A stretch of DNA of 64,000 bases from Phyto melanocephala. Taxonomy: Eukaryota > Arthropoda > Insecta > Diptera > Rhinophoridae. Made by a program: the position numbers and the translations under genes. The stretch covers positions 43,244,701 through 43,308,700 of the forward strand of contig OW799235.1 in the NCBI GenBank assembly GCA_941918925.1, written 5' to 3'. The notes beneath the pieces were generated by a model, which was not told the origin of the DNA, ran no database searches, and worked only from the letters and a program-made list of their open reading frames with translations. Of the stretch, positions 20,619-31,900 are shown in pieces; the first letter of the stretch is position 1, and each line of letters starts with the position of its first letter.

Positions 20619-21090
20619 TAAGGTATGTAAAATAACAAAACAAAATTAAGGTTATATATAAAATAATATTCTATAATAATTCAACGATTTAAATATAAAA
20701 TGATATTTCTTTTAACAATTTCTTTACTTTCATTAAGGCCAATAATTTTATATTATATAATACTTAATATATAATATTATATATTATAATATATTTATTT
20801 TATATTATATAATACTTAATATATGGACAAGTTAAACTAATAAGAATTCCTTAATAATTATTAAGTCGTATGTATATCCTTATGAGCTGCATTATCGGTG
20901 TCAGGAAGAAGAAGTGTGATGGTTTCTGATGAAAAAGCTTTTTTATTATTCCATTCTCTTTGCGTACTGCAGCTTATAAAAGGGTCACGCTCAGAAATAA
21001 CCTATTCAAGACATCTCGATTTGTATCGCTTCTGTTGAATTTCCTCGTATAATTCGTACGATATAATCGTAAATACTTATTTCTTGCCTC

Positions 21091-22240
21091 GGCAGCTTCA
21101 TATATAAACGTAAAAAATATAAAAGGTAGCATACAAATCCAAAAAAGTAACTTTTTGATTACCCAATCTATTTTCCATCTCAATCTGGATCAATAATCCC
21201 TTATTTCACAATTCTAGCTTCATGACGCAGAAAGTACAATAAGGACCAAAAAAAATAAGAAAAATACCTTTTTAGTCGACCGAACATTTTCAGCCCACCT
21301 CTGATCAATAGCTTCAAATTCAAGCTTAACAAACGTATTAAATAAAATCTATATATATAAAAGAGTAACGTGACTGACTGATTCATAATCGCTCAGCCCA
21401 AATGCAAAGAGCTAGAGAGATGGAATTTTGACAATGTATAGCTCCACTAAGAAGGAATTTTTGAAAATTCGTACTTTAAGGGGGTAAAAAAGGGTGAAAA
21501 CGGGTAAAATCGGTAATCTTATATCTGCTAAACTAAAAATGATACAAATAATATTGAAAAAGAATTGTAATTTGCACAAAAAATAAGCTGACAGGTGTCT
21601 GGCCTTTTTTTGAATTTTCAACCCCTAAGGGGGAAAAACGGGTAAAAACTATAATTTGGTACTTTTTTGGTACCCTATGTAACTTCCAAACGCATAAAGC
21701 TAGGAAAAAAATTTAAACTGTATTGAGTAATGCGCGAAAAAATATTGATAAAAATTCGGCACTTATTTCAAATTCAAATGTATAAGGGGTAAAAATTGTC
21801 CCTTTTTTTGGTACTTTTTTTTTTAAGAAACTTTTTTAATATTATTCAATGGGACAAAATTTGATAATTATTATTTCCTAATAGAATATGGACAATTATT
21901 TAGGTGAAATTTTTAAAACTTTTTCGTGACAAAAAAGGTATCAAAAAGGGGAAAATTCCGGAAAATGTAGTTAATTCCTAATTTGAAGGCCAATTTTTAC
22001 AAAATTTTTAATTGGGATTTCACCAGACATAAAAAATTATGTAATTTAGTAAAAATTGAAACACATTCGTAACAGGGTAAAAATCGGGAAAAGTGTTTGG
22101 TACTTGTTAATACATATTAATTCAATTTCAAAAAAATTCCAAAAGAACAATTTATTTTAATACAAAATCTAAAACTTCAAAATAAAAATAAAAAAAGAAA
22201 ACAAAAAAACACCAGACCAAATTATTTAACGTAAAAGAAA
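21091..22240. repeat. Degenerate AT-rich repeat with Helitron-like start motif
   Basis: At 21344, TCTATATATATAAAAGAGTA is followed by GACTGACTGATTCATAATCG, a start frequently seen in insect dispersed repeats. Downstream, the sequence alternates GGGTAAAAA-type runs with A/T tracts. An inverted form of the ATTGATC...AAAATGTT motif of the 22.8-23.2 kb array occurs at 21260. No genes were found. Confidence 0.4.
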
Positions 22241-22700
22241 AAGAAACACTTACACGACAAAAAATCAGTCATTTACCTCTACTAGTTTATTTTAAATTAA
22301 GTAAGTCATTTACCTTAAATTAAGTAAGTCATTTACCTTTAAAAAGTGCAAAATAAGGCATTTATTAAAATTGCTAAAATTGTATATTTGATATTGTTAT
22401 TGTTGTTAATTTTAATTTAGACGTAAGAAATTAACTTGTATAAAAGACCAGCAATAATAAAGAAATTTAGGCAAACAAAGATTAACTTTTCTTCTGATTG
22501 CTTGACTAAGTCTCGGTGTTTCTACCCAGACTCAACTTTTAATTAAAATTAGCACAAGGTGTTTCTACCTGGGCTAAACTCAGTAGCTAAATTTAGTTTT
22601 TAAACAATTCTGAACTCCAAGGGAAGCCTTTGGTGTTCAAAGGCAATTTATTGCGATCAAACAGTACTTTTTAGAACATAATTACTTTTATGCAAAAAAG
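22240..22700. other. Possible LTR fragment; short tandem repeat
   Basis: AAGTCATTTACCTTAAATT is repeated twice at about 22300-22345. TATAAAAG (22439) and AATAAAG (22457) lie ahead of paired GGTGTTTCTACC segments (22518 and 22558). This resembles the promoter/poly(A) part of an LTR, but no ends, primer site or duplication were found. Confidence 0.25.
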
Positions 22701-22789
22701 ATTAGATTTACTGACTTTAAATCATGTCTATTAAAATATTTTGTTTCATAGATATTTGAACATTTTAAACTTGGAATTTGGAACTTGGA

Positions 22790-23275
22790 CCAAAAATGTA
22801 CTTTTTCGCTTTTCTATGGTACTTTTTGTATTTTCTACGTTTATGAAGATAGGATTGTACAATCAAGGACTATTGATTCCAGGTGAGACTAAAAATGTTA
22901 TGGGCAACAAAAAAGGTACTTTTTTGAATTTTGATGGTACTTTTTGTATTTTTAACGTTTTCGAAAGTAGAATTTTGAGATTAGTGACTATTGATACAAG
23001 GTGAGACTAAAAATGTTATGATCGACCAAATAGGTACTTTTTTTAAAATTTATGGTACTTTTTGTATTCTCTACGTTTATGAAGCTAAAATTGTGAAATA
23101 AAGGATTACTGATTCAAGTTGAGAATTAAAATGATATTGGCGACACAAAAAAAGCTTTTTCGCATTTTTATCGTATTTTTACGTTTATGAACATAGATTT
23201 TAAAATTAGTTTTTTTTGATGCAAAGTCTAACTGCTAATATTATGGATGACCAAAATTACTTTTTCTCTTTTATT
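22790..23275. repeat. Degenerate tandem array, about 118-bp period, four units
   Basis: GGTACTTTTTGTATT recurs near 22817, 22934 and 23053, with a weaker copy near 23165. Each is followed by CTACGTTTATGAAG and then by CTATTGATTCAAGGTGAGAC...AAAATGTTATG. The last part reappears reversed at 23615-23690 and 21260-21300. Not coding. Confidence 0.7.
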
Positions 23276-23801
23276 TTTATTTTGTATACATAGAATTCTT
23301 AATGTAGATAATAATAAACCAAGTTGATTTTTTTACTGAAGGGAAAAATTTTACTTTTATTATTTTTAAAGTCATTTTTGCTAATTATGAATCTTAATTT
23401 TTGAAACTCAGTAGCAGCGATCTTGCTTTTAGTTAGGAAATATATGCCCGATATGTATTTTCTCTACTTTTTATTTTCCTAACTAAATCGAATCAGAGAT
23501 ACAAATTTTTATCAATTGAATCAAAAATATTTAATCATTTTAAATAGGACTTGATTATTCAATAAGTAGTAAGAACTGCGCTATCGAAGTGGTGGGTTAT
23601 ATGCTAGTAGTACCATAAAATGTAAAAAAGTTCATTTTCGGTCGCCCATAACATTTTCAGTCTTACCTCGGATCAATAGTTTCTAATTTCCAAATTCTTT
23701 TTTTATTAACTAAGAATATACAAAAATTTCCGTGAAAAGGAGAAAGTAATTTTTTGGGTTTTCCATATCAATGCACGAATTTCAAATTGAAAACGTAAAT
23801 A

Positions 23802-24456
23802 TCGGGTGTCCCAACTAGAACGCAATTTTAAAATTTGGCGCCATTCGAAGAATCATTGTTAGACATTTGAACAATTGTTATTGTTTGCTAGTAGAAGGTA
23901 CGAGGTTAGTAAAAATGGAGCGCTACACGAATGAACAACGCATTCTCATTGTGAAGTTGTTTTACCAAAAATGGTGAAAGTTTTGCGGCTACAGTTCGCA
24001 AATTGCAATCATCCCATTTCCATCTTGATGGCTTCAATAGGCAGAATTTTCGCATTTGGGGTGAGGAAAATCCTCGAGTGATTCACGAGATGCAAATGCA
24101 TCCTCAACGTGTCACTGTGTGGTGTGGTTTTTGGGCTGGAGGAATCATTGGCCCTTTTTTTATGAAAATGAGGCAGGTCAAGCGCAAACAGTCAATGGTG
24201 TTCGGTATCGTGAAATGATAACCAGTTTTTTCTTGCCTAGAATTGAAGAAATTAATGTGGAGGGCATGTGGTTTCAAAAATTTCATTAAAAGATCGCGTG
24301 TGTGCCAGCAAAGCCGCGGCGGCCATCTGCACGATATATTGTTCCATGCATAACCTCATTCTGTCCACTTTACGATAAAATAAAGTTTCACGATTTTTTT
24401 TTAAATATCTGTGTTTTATTTAAAATTTAAAAATTGCGTTCTAGTTGGGACACCCA
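23802..24456 (+). mobile_element. Internally deleted mariner-like element
   Basis: The ends TCGGGTGTCCCAACTAGAAC and its mirror at 24437-24456 are flanked by TA on both sides. The interior keeps pieces of a mariner-type transposase: an ATG start with YTNEQR (about 23914), FRIWGEENPRVIHEMQMHP, VWCGFWAGGIIGPFF and the GMWFQK region. Most of the catalytic domain is deleted and the frame is broken. It belongs to the same broad family as the element at 31900-35752 but has different ends. Confidence 0.88.
24003..24290 (+). pseudogene. Mariner transposase fragment
   Basis: A short frame retains the NFRIW and VTVWCGFWAGGIIGPFF blocks that follow the first catalytic Asp in mariner-type transposases, then breaks near 24180. 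The upstream start region (23914-24000) is in another frame and joins directly to this segment, so an internal deletion removed the DNA-binding and first catalytic regions. Confidence 0.75.
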
Positions 24457-24619
24457 TATGTACATGCATACAAATTTGGATGATTCACAAGGTGTCTTAT
24501 CATGTCATATTGTCCTAAAATTTTACAATGGTTTAAAACTGTTGTTGTTGCTTTTCAAACAAAAAGTGTCTTATAATAATAGAACTTTGTACGCTATGTT
24601 TATTGTGCTGTCGTATTTA

Positions 24620-25063
24620 AGGCCATGACTGACTATCAGGGGCCGAATTACGGCATTCGATATCCAACGAAATTTCACTCGAACGATCGAGTTCGCTGTG
24701 CTTTAGGAATACAGATTCTATAAGAATTTTCAAATTTCGATCACGTTCGAATGCCGTAATTCGGCCCCAGATTTAGTCGTTCGATATGTCAAAAATTGTA
24801 TGTGTGTTCAGAAAGTGTGATAGTGTGGACACAAAGTGCACATGTGTGACAGATTTTTTGACAAGTGTGTCCGATTTGATAATCTTTTAGAAATTTTCAT
24901 AAAATAATAGTTTCTGTGCGATCAGAGTTGCTTTTTCTAAGCAAGTATGACAGTGTGGCATCCAATAACACATTTTGTTGCGATTTTTTAATGTAGGACA
25001 GAAAACTATCAGATTTTTATTTGACATAATCGCACGACTTTGTAGGATAGTCAGTCATGGCCT
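24620..25063. mobile_element. PIF/Harbinger-type MITE, 444 bp, with a nested MITE
   Basis: AGGCCATGACTGACTATC is mirrored at 25046-25063, with TTA on both sides (24617-24619, 25064-25066). The left end is interrupted 19 bp in by the 130-bp element at 24639. Confidence 0.85.
24639..24768. mobile_element. 130-bp MITE with perfect 22-bp ends
   Basis: GGGGCCGAATTACGGCATTC at the left is exactly mirrored at 24747-24768. No clear duplication flanks it (TCA on the left, AGA on the right). Non-coding. Confidence 0.8.
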
Positions 25064-25206
25064 TTAATAAGCAGAGACCTGTGATAAACGGCTAAGCCGG
25101 CTAAACCAAGCCGCAACAGTTTTTGTAAACTGTCGCCGTTCATTGTATAATTTTATCGGGCCGACATCCAAATTTGAGCGCATTTGATAATTTTTGATAA
25201 CAAATC

Positions 25207-26644
25207 CACTGTTGCCATTTCAGCTATTTTCTCGTCAAATCTAGCGATTTTTAAACATTTTTTGACGGAAAAAATATGATTTAGCTATTAGCGGGAAATC
25301 TAGCGATTTTTGCGATGTTAGTTTTTAATGTGTTTTAAATACATTTGTTGTATACAATACACTTTTTCCATACACTTTAATACAGATTATGGCATCTGAA
25401 AGCCATAAACCACATACATTAAAATTCAAAAACCAATTTTATCTTGCAAAGTTTATAGCCCGAATAATTTCAGTTTTGAGTTTGTGAATTATACAAAAAA
25501 AAAACTATTTAAAAATTGCTTGGTAGAAATTAGAAATATTGCAAATAAAAACTAATAAAATCAAAAACTTGTGCATGGTTAGCCATTTAAAGTTTAAGTC
25601 CTGGGTAATGCAAAATTAAAAGACGATACAAAAGGATATTGATGCAGGTGCTCCCTGTCTGCGAAATTGTAAAAACACAAGTCATCTGCATCGGTGAAAG
25701 GGTTATATTGGAAAAAATTTAAATTAAAAGAAGGCTTCATTTATATCTCAACATACGTCAATCAATTTAATTGATCACCTGAGTGATTTATGTAAAAAAG
25801 ATTTCGATGGAACGCATGAAAACCGTATTTATAGAACCAAATGCTTAGCGATAAATAAAAATGTTTTAGTGGCCCATCTCTTAATGGAATTTAGAAACGA
25901 TGTATCAGGTTCTAAATATAGTGTATTAGGAAATAAATCAATAGACGTTGGTGTCATCAAGTGGTACATAAATTTAAAATAAATATTCTTTTTGATATAC
26001 TTACATAGGTATTTTAATAATTATTTTCAGTACCGAAAAACAACAAATTGTGTTAACATTTCTAAGCTTGGCTGAAGTGGCCGATGCGACAGCTTCAATT
26101 ACGATATATCTAAATCAACATTAAAGAAACTAAATTACAATTTTACATGTGAAAGCGAGAACATAGAGTATTGGCTTTAGACTTTTAGTGAATAAATCCC
26201 AAAATGTTTTTAGTATGCATATTATAAATATAAAGTAATTAGTAATACTTGATAAACATTATTATTTTGAATTCTAGTATAACGTACACATGTGTACGTA
26301 CATATGTTTCTTGATTTTTTTTTACATACCTTCATACATATGTAAATTATGTATTAAAATGTAAATAATAAAAGCTGCCTTCGTAATAAAAATTACTGTA
26401 CTTTTATTTTTTTCCTTCTGTCATTATAGAAGAAAAACTTAGCGATAGAACTCTAAATTTCCCGCGCAATAAAATAAAAGGCAAAAACTTAGCTAATTTT
26501 TGTTAAACTTATGCTAGAATTTGAAAAAAAAAAATAATTAGCGATTTATCGCTAACACGTTGATAATTTTTAATTTTTAGCTATTTTCTAGCTATTTTTC
26601 TACTTATTTTAGCGATATTCTTTGGGAAACAGTTGGCAACAGTA
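25207..26644 (+). mobile_element. hAT-type element, 1,438 bp, 8-bp duplication
   Basis: The ends CACTGTTGCCA and TGGCAACAGTA fit the hAT consensus. AACAAATC flanks both sides (25199-25206, 26645-26652), an exact 8-bp duplication. TAGCGATTTTT-type motifs are repeated near both ends. The only coding trace is the 80-codon frame at about 25740-25980. Confidence 0.85.
25740..25982 (+). pseudogene. Unrecognised ORF remnant inside hAT-type element
   Basis: A frame of about 80 codons without ATG (…LIDHLSDLCKKDFDGTHEN…MEFRNDVSGSKYS…) ends at a TAA. A TTATTTTCAG acceptor near 26030 precedes a second frame, EKQQIVLTFLSLAEVADA, which could be its next exon. I do not recognise it. A hAT-encoded protein is a guess from position only. 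Confidence 0.35.
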
Positions 26645-26989
26645 AACAAATCACTGGTGGCGTCAAATAAGATCGGCTAAGGACTCTGCTGTTTTTGTTT
26701 ATCAAACAAAATTTAATTTATTTGTAATTTATTTATTTGAGTTTGCCATAACAACATCTAAAATGTACTTTTCGCACAAACTTGCTATTATTTTGTTTTT
26801 TTTTTTACTTGTTTTTGGCATTATGAAAGAAAATATTTATTTTTATAATTGTTTTACATCAGCTGATTTAAATTCAAAATAGCGCACTTAGTTATGAGGG
26901 GTTGTTCACAATAGTCTTAATTTTTCATGCTATTATTATAGGACATATGACCTTATGACACTACTGTGAATCCCCCAATTATGATTTAC
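26645..26989. other. AT-rich DNA with one weak small inverted repeat
   Basis: GAGGGGTTGTTCACAATAGTC (about 26897) and GACACTACTGTGAATCCCCC (about 26963) are imperfect mirrors and may bound a MITE of about 85 bp. No gene. Confidence 0.35.
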
Positions 26990-27390
26990 GGTCTAATTCA
27001 AAAAAGAAAAAAATTGAAAATTGTAAGGCTCTTATGAAACAGTATTTTTTTATGAAAAAAGGCTTTATTATATTTATTTTATATTATTTAATACTTAATA
27101 TACGGAAAAGTTAAACTAATAAAAATTCCTTAATAATTATTATGTATTATGTACATACATATATCCTCATTAGCTGCATCATCGGTGTCAGGAAGAAGAA
27201 GTGTGATAGTTTCTGATGAAAAAGCTTTTTTATTAATCCGTTCTCTTTGCGTACTGTAGCTTATAAAAGGGTCACTGCTCAGAAATAACCTATTCAAGAC
27301 ATCTCGATTTGTATCGCTTCTGCTGATTTTCCTCGAATAATTCGTACGATATTATCGTAAGCCCTAATTTCTGGCCTCGGCAGCGTCTTC
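26990..27390. repeat. Dispersed repeat R, copy 2 (uninterrupted)
   Basis: This is the empty-site counterpart of 19536-21090. CGGTCTAATTC, GGAAGAAGAAGTGTGAT and CTCTTTGCGTACTGTAGC all occur in the same order. It shows where the DINE-like copy and MITE were added to copy 1. The two copies diverge by about 5-10% by eye. Confidence 0.75.
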
Positions 27391-27545
27391 TGAAAATTGG
27401 ATGGTAGCCTGATATCTGGGTGGTCATGCATTTTTATGTACCTATATTTATTTTTTGTAAACTTATTTTTGTGATTAATGCTTTTAAAAATTATTCTTAT
27501 TGGGCACGTATATTTATTTTTTAACATATAATGTTTTGTAGAGCA

Positions 27546-27677
27546 GGGGCTCAATTCTCGTTCTGTGAAACTGTGAAATGAAAAAGTTTTTGTATAGCAA
27601 AGGGTATGGTGGCACCATATGATATTACACGCAAAAACTTTTCATTTCATAGTTTCATAGAACGAGAATTGATACCC
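27546..27677. mobile_element. Hairpin MITE, about 132 bp, 45-bp ends
   Basis: GGGGCTCAATTCTCGTTCTG is mirrored by GAACGAGAATTGATACCC at 27660-27677. The match extends about 45 bp with few differences, leaving a centre of only about 40 bp. No duplication could be fixed. Confidence 0.75.
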
Positions 27678-28440
27678 AGGTATATAAAAATATCTTTTAT
27701 GGGGTTTTGTGGGACATTCTCTTATAACTATTATGGATAATAAAGAATTTTTCAAATTTTTAATTATAGACAGGTATTAACATTGTGAAGTGTTAAAAGT
27801 GACGTGAATAACAGTTGAAATCAATAATTCAAAATACATAAAAGTCAATGACGATATAAATGTATAAGAAAAAGTGCCTGATGAGCAAAAATAGAAGAAA
27901 TGTGAAAATTTAAAAAAATCGTCAAAAATAATGGCGCAAACTTGCGCAAACTTTTTTTTTTTTGTTTCTAAAATAAGAGATTTCAAATTTTATTGTGGTA
28001 TCAAACATAATTCGAAGATATGCTAACTTTACATTTAAAAACCTCTTCTTTTTCTTTTTTTGCAAAAAAAGGGTATACTTTTTTTTATCTTTTGAACGAA
28101 TTGTTTTAACATGAATATTCAACATATTTAAATTTTTTTCCTTTTTTAAATAACTTTTGATCAAACCTTTTAGCGAAAAAAGAAAATGATTGTTAAACCT
28201 TTATTCGTTTGGCCACAAAAAAAATATCATATACACATCCAGAAGCCGAAAAAAACATTTAAATCTCATATAATTTTCTTCACTTTCCTGACTTAAGCAG
28301 GGTCTCAGAGCTACAAATCGCAACTAAAATTCTTTAAAACTTACAATATAATGTTAAATATTGTTGTCTGTCGAGCTGCGTACTTAGTTTTTAAGCTTTC
28401 TTAAAATTCAGTTTTGCCTTTTTGGCTAGCTTTTCAGGTC
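27678..28440. other. AT-rich spacer without recognised feature
   Basis: Only low-complexity frames are present. It leads to the right CACAGAGGAG end at 28455. Confidence 0.5.
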
Positions 28441-28648
28441 AAATACTCCTCTGTGCGCCATCTATACTTCATAATTACACTGTGTGTTATACATAATTAT
28501 ACTGTTTAAGCAACAATATAAGAATTGCAGCCAACATTTCAATGTTAATATTAATTAAAAAGCCATTTTGAGCAGAATGATAAAAGAAGTCGCAAGAGAA
28601 TGCTGACAGGCAAATAAGGAAGATCGTGTTTAATTTTTACATTACATC

Positions 28649-28672
28649 ATCAGAAGTGGGATTCAACCCGAA
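28649..28672 (+). promoter_or_regulatory. Primer-binding-site-like sequence of element E
   Basis: ATCAGAAGTGGGATTCAACC closely resembles the tRNA-Leu-type site of element B, with changes in the first bases. It lies 21 bp before the gag ATG at 28693. Confidence 0.55.
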
Positions 28673-28692
28673 TAGTTCAAGAAAATTAGAGA

Positions 28693-30600
28693 ATGGGATC
28701 GACATTAAATAGAAAGCAGCTGCAAGACATATTACAATATGTCGGAGTGCCAATAACTTCTAAGCATTCTACCGATGCACTTCGCAAAATTTTTTTGAGC
28801 ACCGAAATATTACAGAGGTTGCTTTAGAAGTAAACCCTAATATCATCGCCACCAACTCTATTAGAAGGGACGAGGCCGACAAAGACGGTAGTATTCTTCA
28901 CAAGCCGCCACTTCAACTTCTCTTTCGGCAATTGTTGCTACTAATACGAACCCTATGTTCACTTCGGCATCGAATTTTGAAGTAGTCGCTACTTGCGCCA
29001 AGTGCCCGATTACCACCTCCGCAATATATTCCACACTGCAAGCAACAACTTCGAACCCCGCCGCTAATATAAACCATTCCATCAACACCGACGTAAACAC
29101 CTACGCTACTGAACAATTACCAACTCTATTTACGACCGCAATTACTGGGATAAATTTTTCAGCCGCAGCAACATTACCTGCTGATGCTTTGAATTTAATC
29201 GAAAGTGTCAGCACAAAAGCGGGAAAGTTAGAAGATGAAATTTAAAATTTGCGTCGTCGCCATGAAATTCTTCGTTTGCGTAAAGAAATAGAGCAAACGG
29301 AACACAGTACGGCGCCAGAACGAATGGTAAACTTTCAAGAAATTGAGCATGCTGTAATAAAATTTAGTGGGGAGGATCAAGATTTTGGAGTCATGGATTT
29401 TTTTAAAATCTCGAAGAAGTTCTCGAACAAGTAAAAGCCGATGAACTACTTAAATTTCTAACTCTAAGAAACTCTTTAATTGGCTGGGCTCGTCTAATAC
29501 TTGGAAGAGGAGCAATGGCGTATGCAGAACTTAAAGCAAAACTGATTAAAGAATTTGGACATATAGTTAGCCGTCAAGAAATTTATAACACCTGTAACGT
29601 GGTTTCGTCGTTGGCTGGGATAGCTTGGTCGTGTCCAGGGTCTACTTACGGGTCCACAAACCTTAAGTAATAAGACAGTTGTTTTACCCTTTCGGGGGGT
29701 TACAATAATTATTTATTTTATTAAAATTTTTCAATTTACAATTATAATAGCAGAATTTAAACGATAATTTAGATTCAATCGGCTTGCAGTATATATACTC
29801 GGCTTTTCACGGGATGCCCCTTCGGAGTCAGGCTGTCGGGTTCAGCAACGCGGGAACGTTCGGAGATTTTACAATTTCTACAATAATTAACAATCGGGTA
29901 TAATACTGACAATCCGTTATAATATTAAATATCTTATGGATAATTAACAATCGGTAATAGTATTAAATATTTCGTAAATAATCGGTAAATACTCGGGTAA
30001 TGAATAATAATAATCGGGTATAATACTAAGACATCCGGATAATAGTTAACAATTCGTAAATAATATCTTAACTCTAATTTCTAAATATTTACAATGTGTT
30101 CTACACTACGGAATAGTCAGCCGAAGCCGCTGTGGGAACAGTCACGTTACACACCCTACGCCGACGAATAAAAAAACCCGATAAAAGTATCCGCCGATAT
30201 GTTATGGAAATGGAATCAATTGCAATTCGTAGCGATGTCAGTGATTTTGAGCTTGTAGCTTTTGTGCAAGAATGTTTGCAGGGGCGTGTAACAGATTTTA
30301 TACTTTTTGCAGTCGCTAAAACCATGGCTGATATAAAAAATGTTGTCCAAATGTTTGAACAGCGACAAAGTATAAGAGGTGGCTGCGACAGCTTTACAAA
30401 TAATAAAGCCAATATTAACGAAGCAAGATCCAACGCCCAAAAAGCCAACAACGAGGGAATGCGTTGCTTTAATTGCTCAAGAATGGGACATATTAAACTT
30501 AATGTCCTTGCGAGGAGCAGCCGGTTGGTGTTTGCTTCAATTGCTGGCAAGTAGGACATGAGCGCAAGTCGTGCAGCAACACTAAACGCACACAAATGTT
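28693..30600 (+). pseudogene. gag: Element E gag, several frameshifts, split by solo LTR
   Basis: It starts MGSTLNRKQLQDILQYVG and shifts frame at a T-run near 28793 and again near 28905. The Thr/Ala-rich stretch 28955-29245 follows. Then come RRRHEILRLRKEIEQ, a capsid-like region (about 29330-29588 continuing at 30156: RRRIKKPDKSIRRYVMEMES) and two knuckles at 30460-30580. The first knuckle, CFNCSRMGHIK, lacks its last Cys; the second, CFNCWQVGHERKSC, is intact but in another frame. Removing 29593-30151 plus one CACC restores the frame exactly. Confidence 0.8.
29593..30151 (-). mobile_element. Solo LTR, 559 bp, 4-bp duplication
   Basis: The ends TGTAACGTG and CACGTTACA form a 9-bp inverted repeat with TG...CA. 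CACC flanks both sides (29589-29592, 30152-30155). On the minus strand a TATATATAC box (about 29790) precedes an AATAAATAATTATTG poly(A)-type signal (about 29710), so minus is the likelier orientation. It inserted into gag of element E. The internal part was lost, presumably by LTR-LTR recombination. Confidence 0.88.
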
Positions 30601-30729
30601 GAAAACAATAGTTGCTGCTATTGCTGGAAATCATTCAACCGATGAATATACAAATCCTGTAAACTTTATGAATTCGGTACGTTTAAGTTTTTTTAATTAT
30701 TACAGTGAACAGCTTAGTGATTGTAAATT

Positions 30730-31900
30730 TATTTTATATATTTTCCATACTGGCAGTCCGGTAAATTCGGTCCGCAAATCTGAAGTGCCTTTTTATATTA
30801 ATAGAATAGAAACACAGACTGAATTTCAGGGTCTTGGTAGAACAAAAATAAGTACATTCGGAAAATTGGAATCTCAAATCTCTTTTGGAAATCAAACTCA
30901 TTTAATCACATTACTAGTTGTGCCTAATGAAACTTTTCATTGTAAATCTTATATTAGCTTATATTGTGTGGACAAATCAATGAATTCGGATAATATATGT
31001 GTCCTACAAGATTATAGTACCTTTGATAATTTATTTTTTACTACGATGAGTTTTGGTATGTCTGAAGCGGTAGCAATGAAGATGGTCGATACTTTGCCTT
31101 CCGCCCTGATAGTTGATTCATGTAAATTTATTAGGGACATTCAATCCGAGGTTAATTGTGAATCAATTGAAACAATTACTTCACAATCATTATCAGAGTT
31201 CGAGTTAGCTCAGAGTCACATTATGGCCATAGACTACGAATTTGATATGTTGAATATCAACTGCAAATTGAGTAGTGGTGACAAGGACGTCATTAAGAGT
31301 ATAATTGAGAAACAATACTTGAAGTCTGAGGCTGAAGTTTGTTCCTATGAATACAAAATGACCATTAGATTAAATAGTGAAAATCGTTTTTACTTTCGGC
31401 CTCGTAGACTCGCTATTGCAGAACGTACGGCTCTTAGGCAGATTGTAAGTGAATTGTTAGATAAGGGGATAATCAGAAAGAGTGTGTCTCCATATGCCTC
31501 GCTGGTTGTAACGGTCTCTAAAAAAGTGGAGAGTATCGTAAATATGTGGACTATCGAGCACTAAACAAGATCACTGTACGAGACAATTTTCCGTTACCGC
31601 TTATCGAAACATGTTTGGAACATTTCGGTGGCAATAGCTTTTTTTCGACTTTTTATTTTATTTTGATTTTTTTATGTTGAATTAGATGAGAAATCGAAAA
31701 AATATACGTCGGTTGTAACACCCGATGGACAATATGAATACAATCGTATGTCATTTGGTCTTAAGAATGCGCCCGCAGTGTTTCAGAGATATATACATTG
31801 CGCTCTCCGTAATTTAGTAGAATCCGGGAAGATAATTGTTTATCTTGAAGACATATCCATAGCAACGCCTATATTTGAGGAACATTGCCGAGTACTAAAG
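30730..31900 (+). pseudogene. pol: Element E pol, part 1: protease and N-terminal RT
   Basis: The protease block reads FHTGSPVNSV, where families have DTGS; the catalytic Asp is replaced by His. RT follows: FYFRPRRLAIAERTALRQIV and GIIRKSVSPYAS. A frameshift near 31535 leads to KYVDYRALNKITVRDNFPLPLIE. A degraded stretch follows near 31640, then MSFGLKNAPAVFQRYIH and YLED where YLDD is expected. It ends at the mariner junction (…EEHCRVLKR). It is thoroughly inactivated; both catalytic changes may postdate the last transposition. Confidence 0.85.

Larger units (their letters stand above)
19536..21090. repeat. Dispersed repeat R, copy 1 (interrupted by a DINE-like copy and a MITE)
   Basis: 19536-19612 and 20750-21090 match 26990-27390 in the same order (GGTTTACGGTCTAATT..., CGGTGTCAGGAAGAAGAAGTG, CTCTTTGCGTACTGCAGC). 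Copy 2 lacks the roughly 1.1 kb between them, which is the DINE-like copy, the MITE at 20399 and AT-rich DNA. Copies share a minus-strand frame ending IQIEMS-stop, but it is short and I do not recognise it. Confidence 0.75.
18884..28455. mobile_element. Possible 9.6-kb DNA transposon bounded by CACAGAGGAG ends
   Basis: CACAGAGGAGTATTTG at 18884 is inverted at 28440-28455. About 30 of the first 33 bases match between the ends, and CGCCA flanks both sides (18879-18883 and 28456-28460). A 5-bp GC-rich duplication with a CAC start resembles Transib elements. No Transib transposase is present; the interior is full of other repeats. The pair could be coincidental copies of a shorter element, so the call is tentative. 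Confidence 0.4.
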
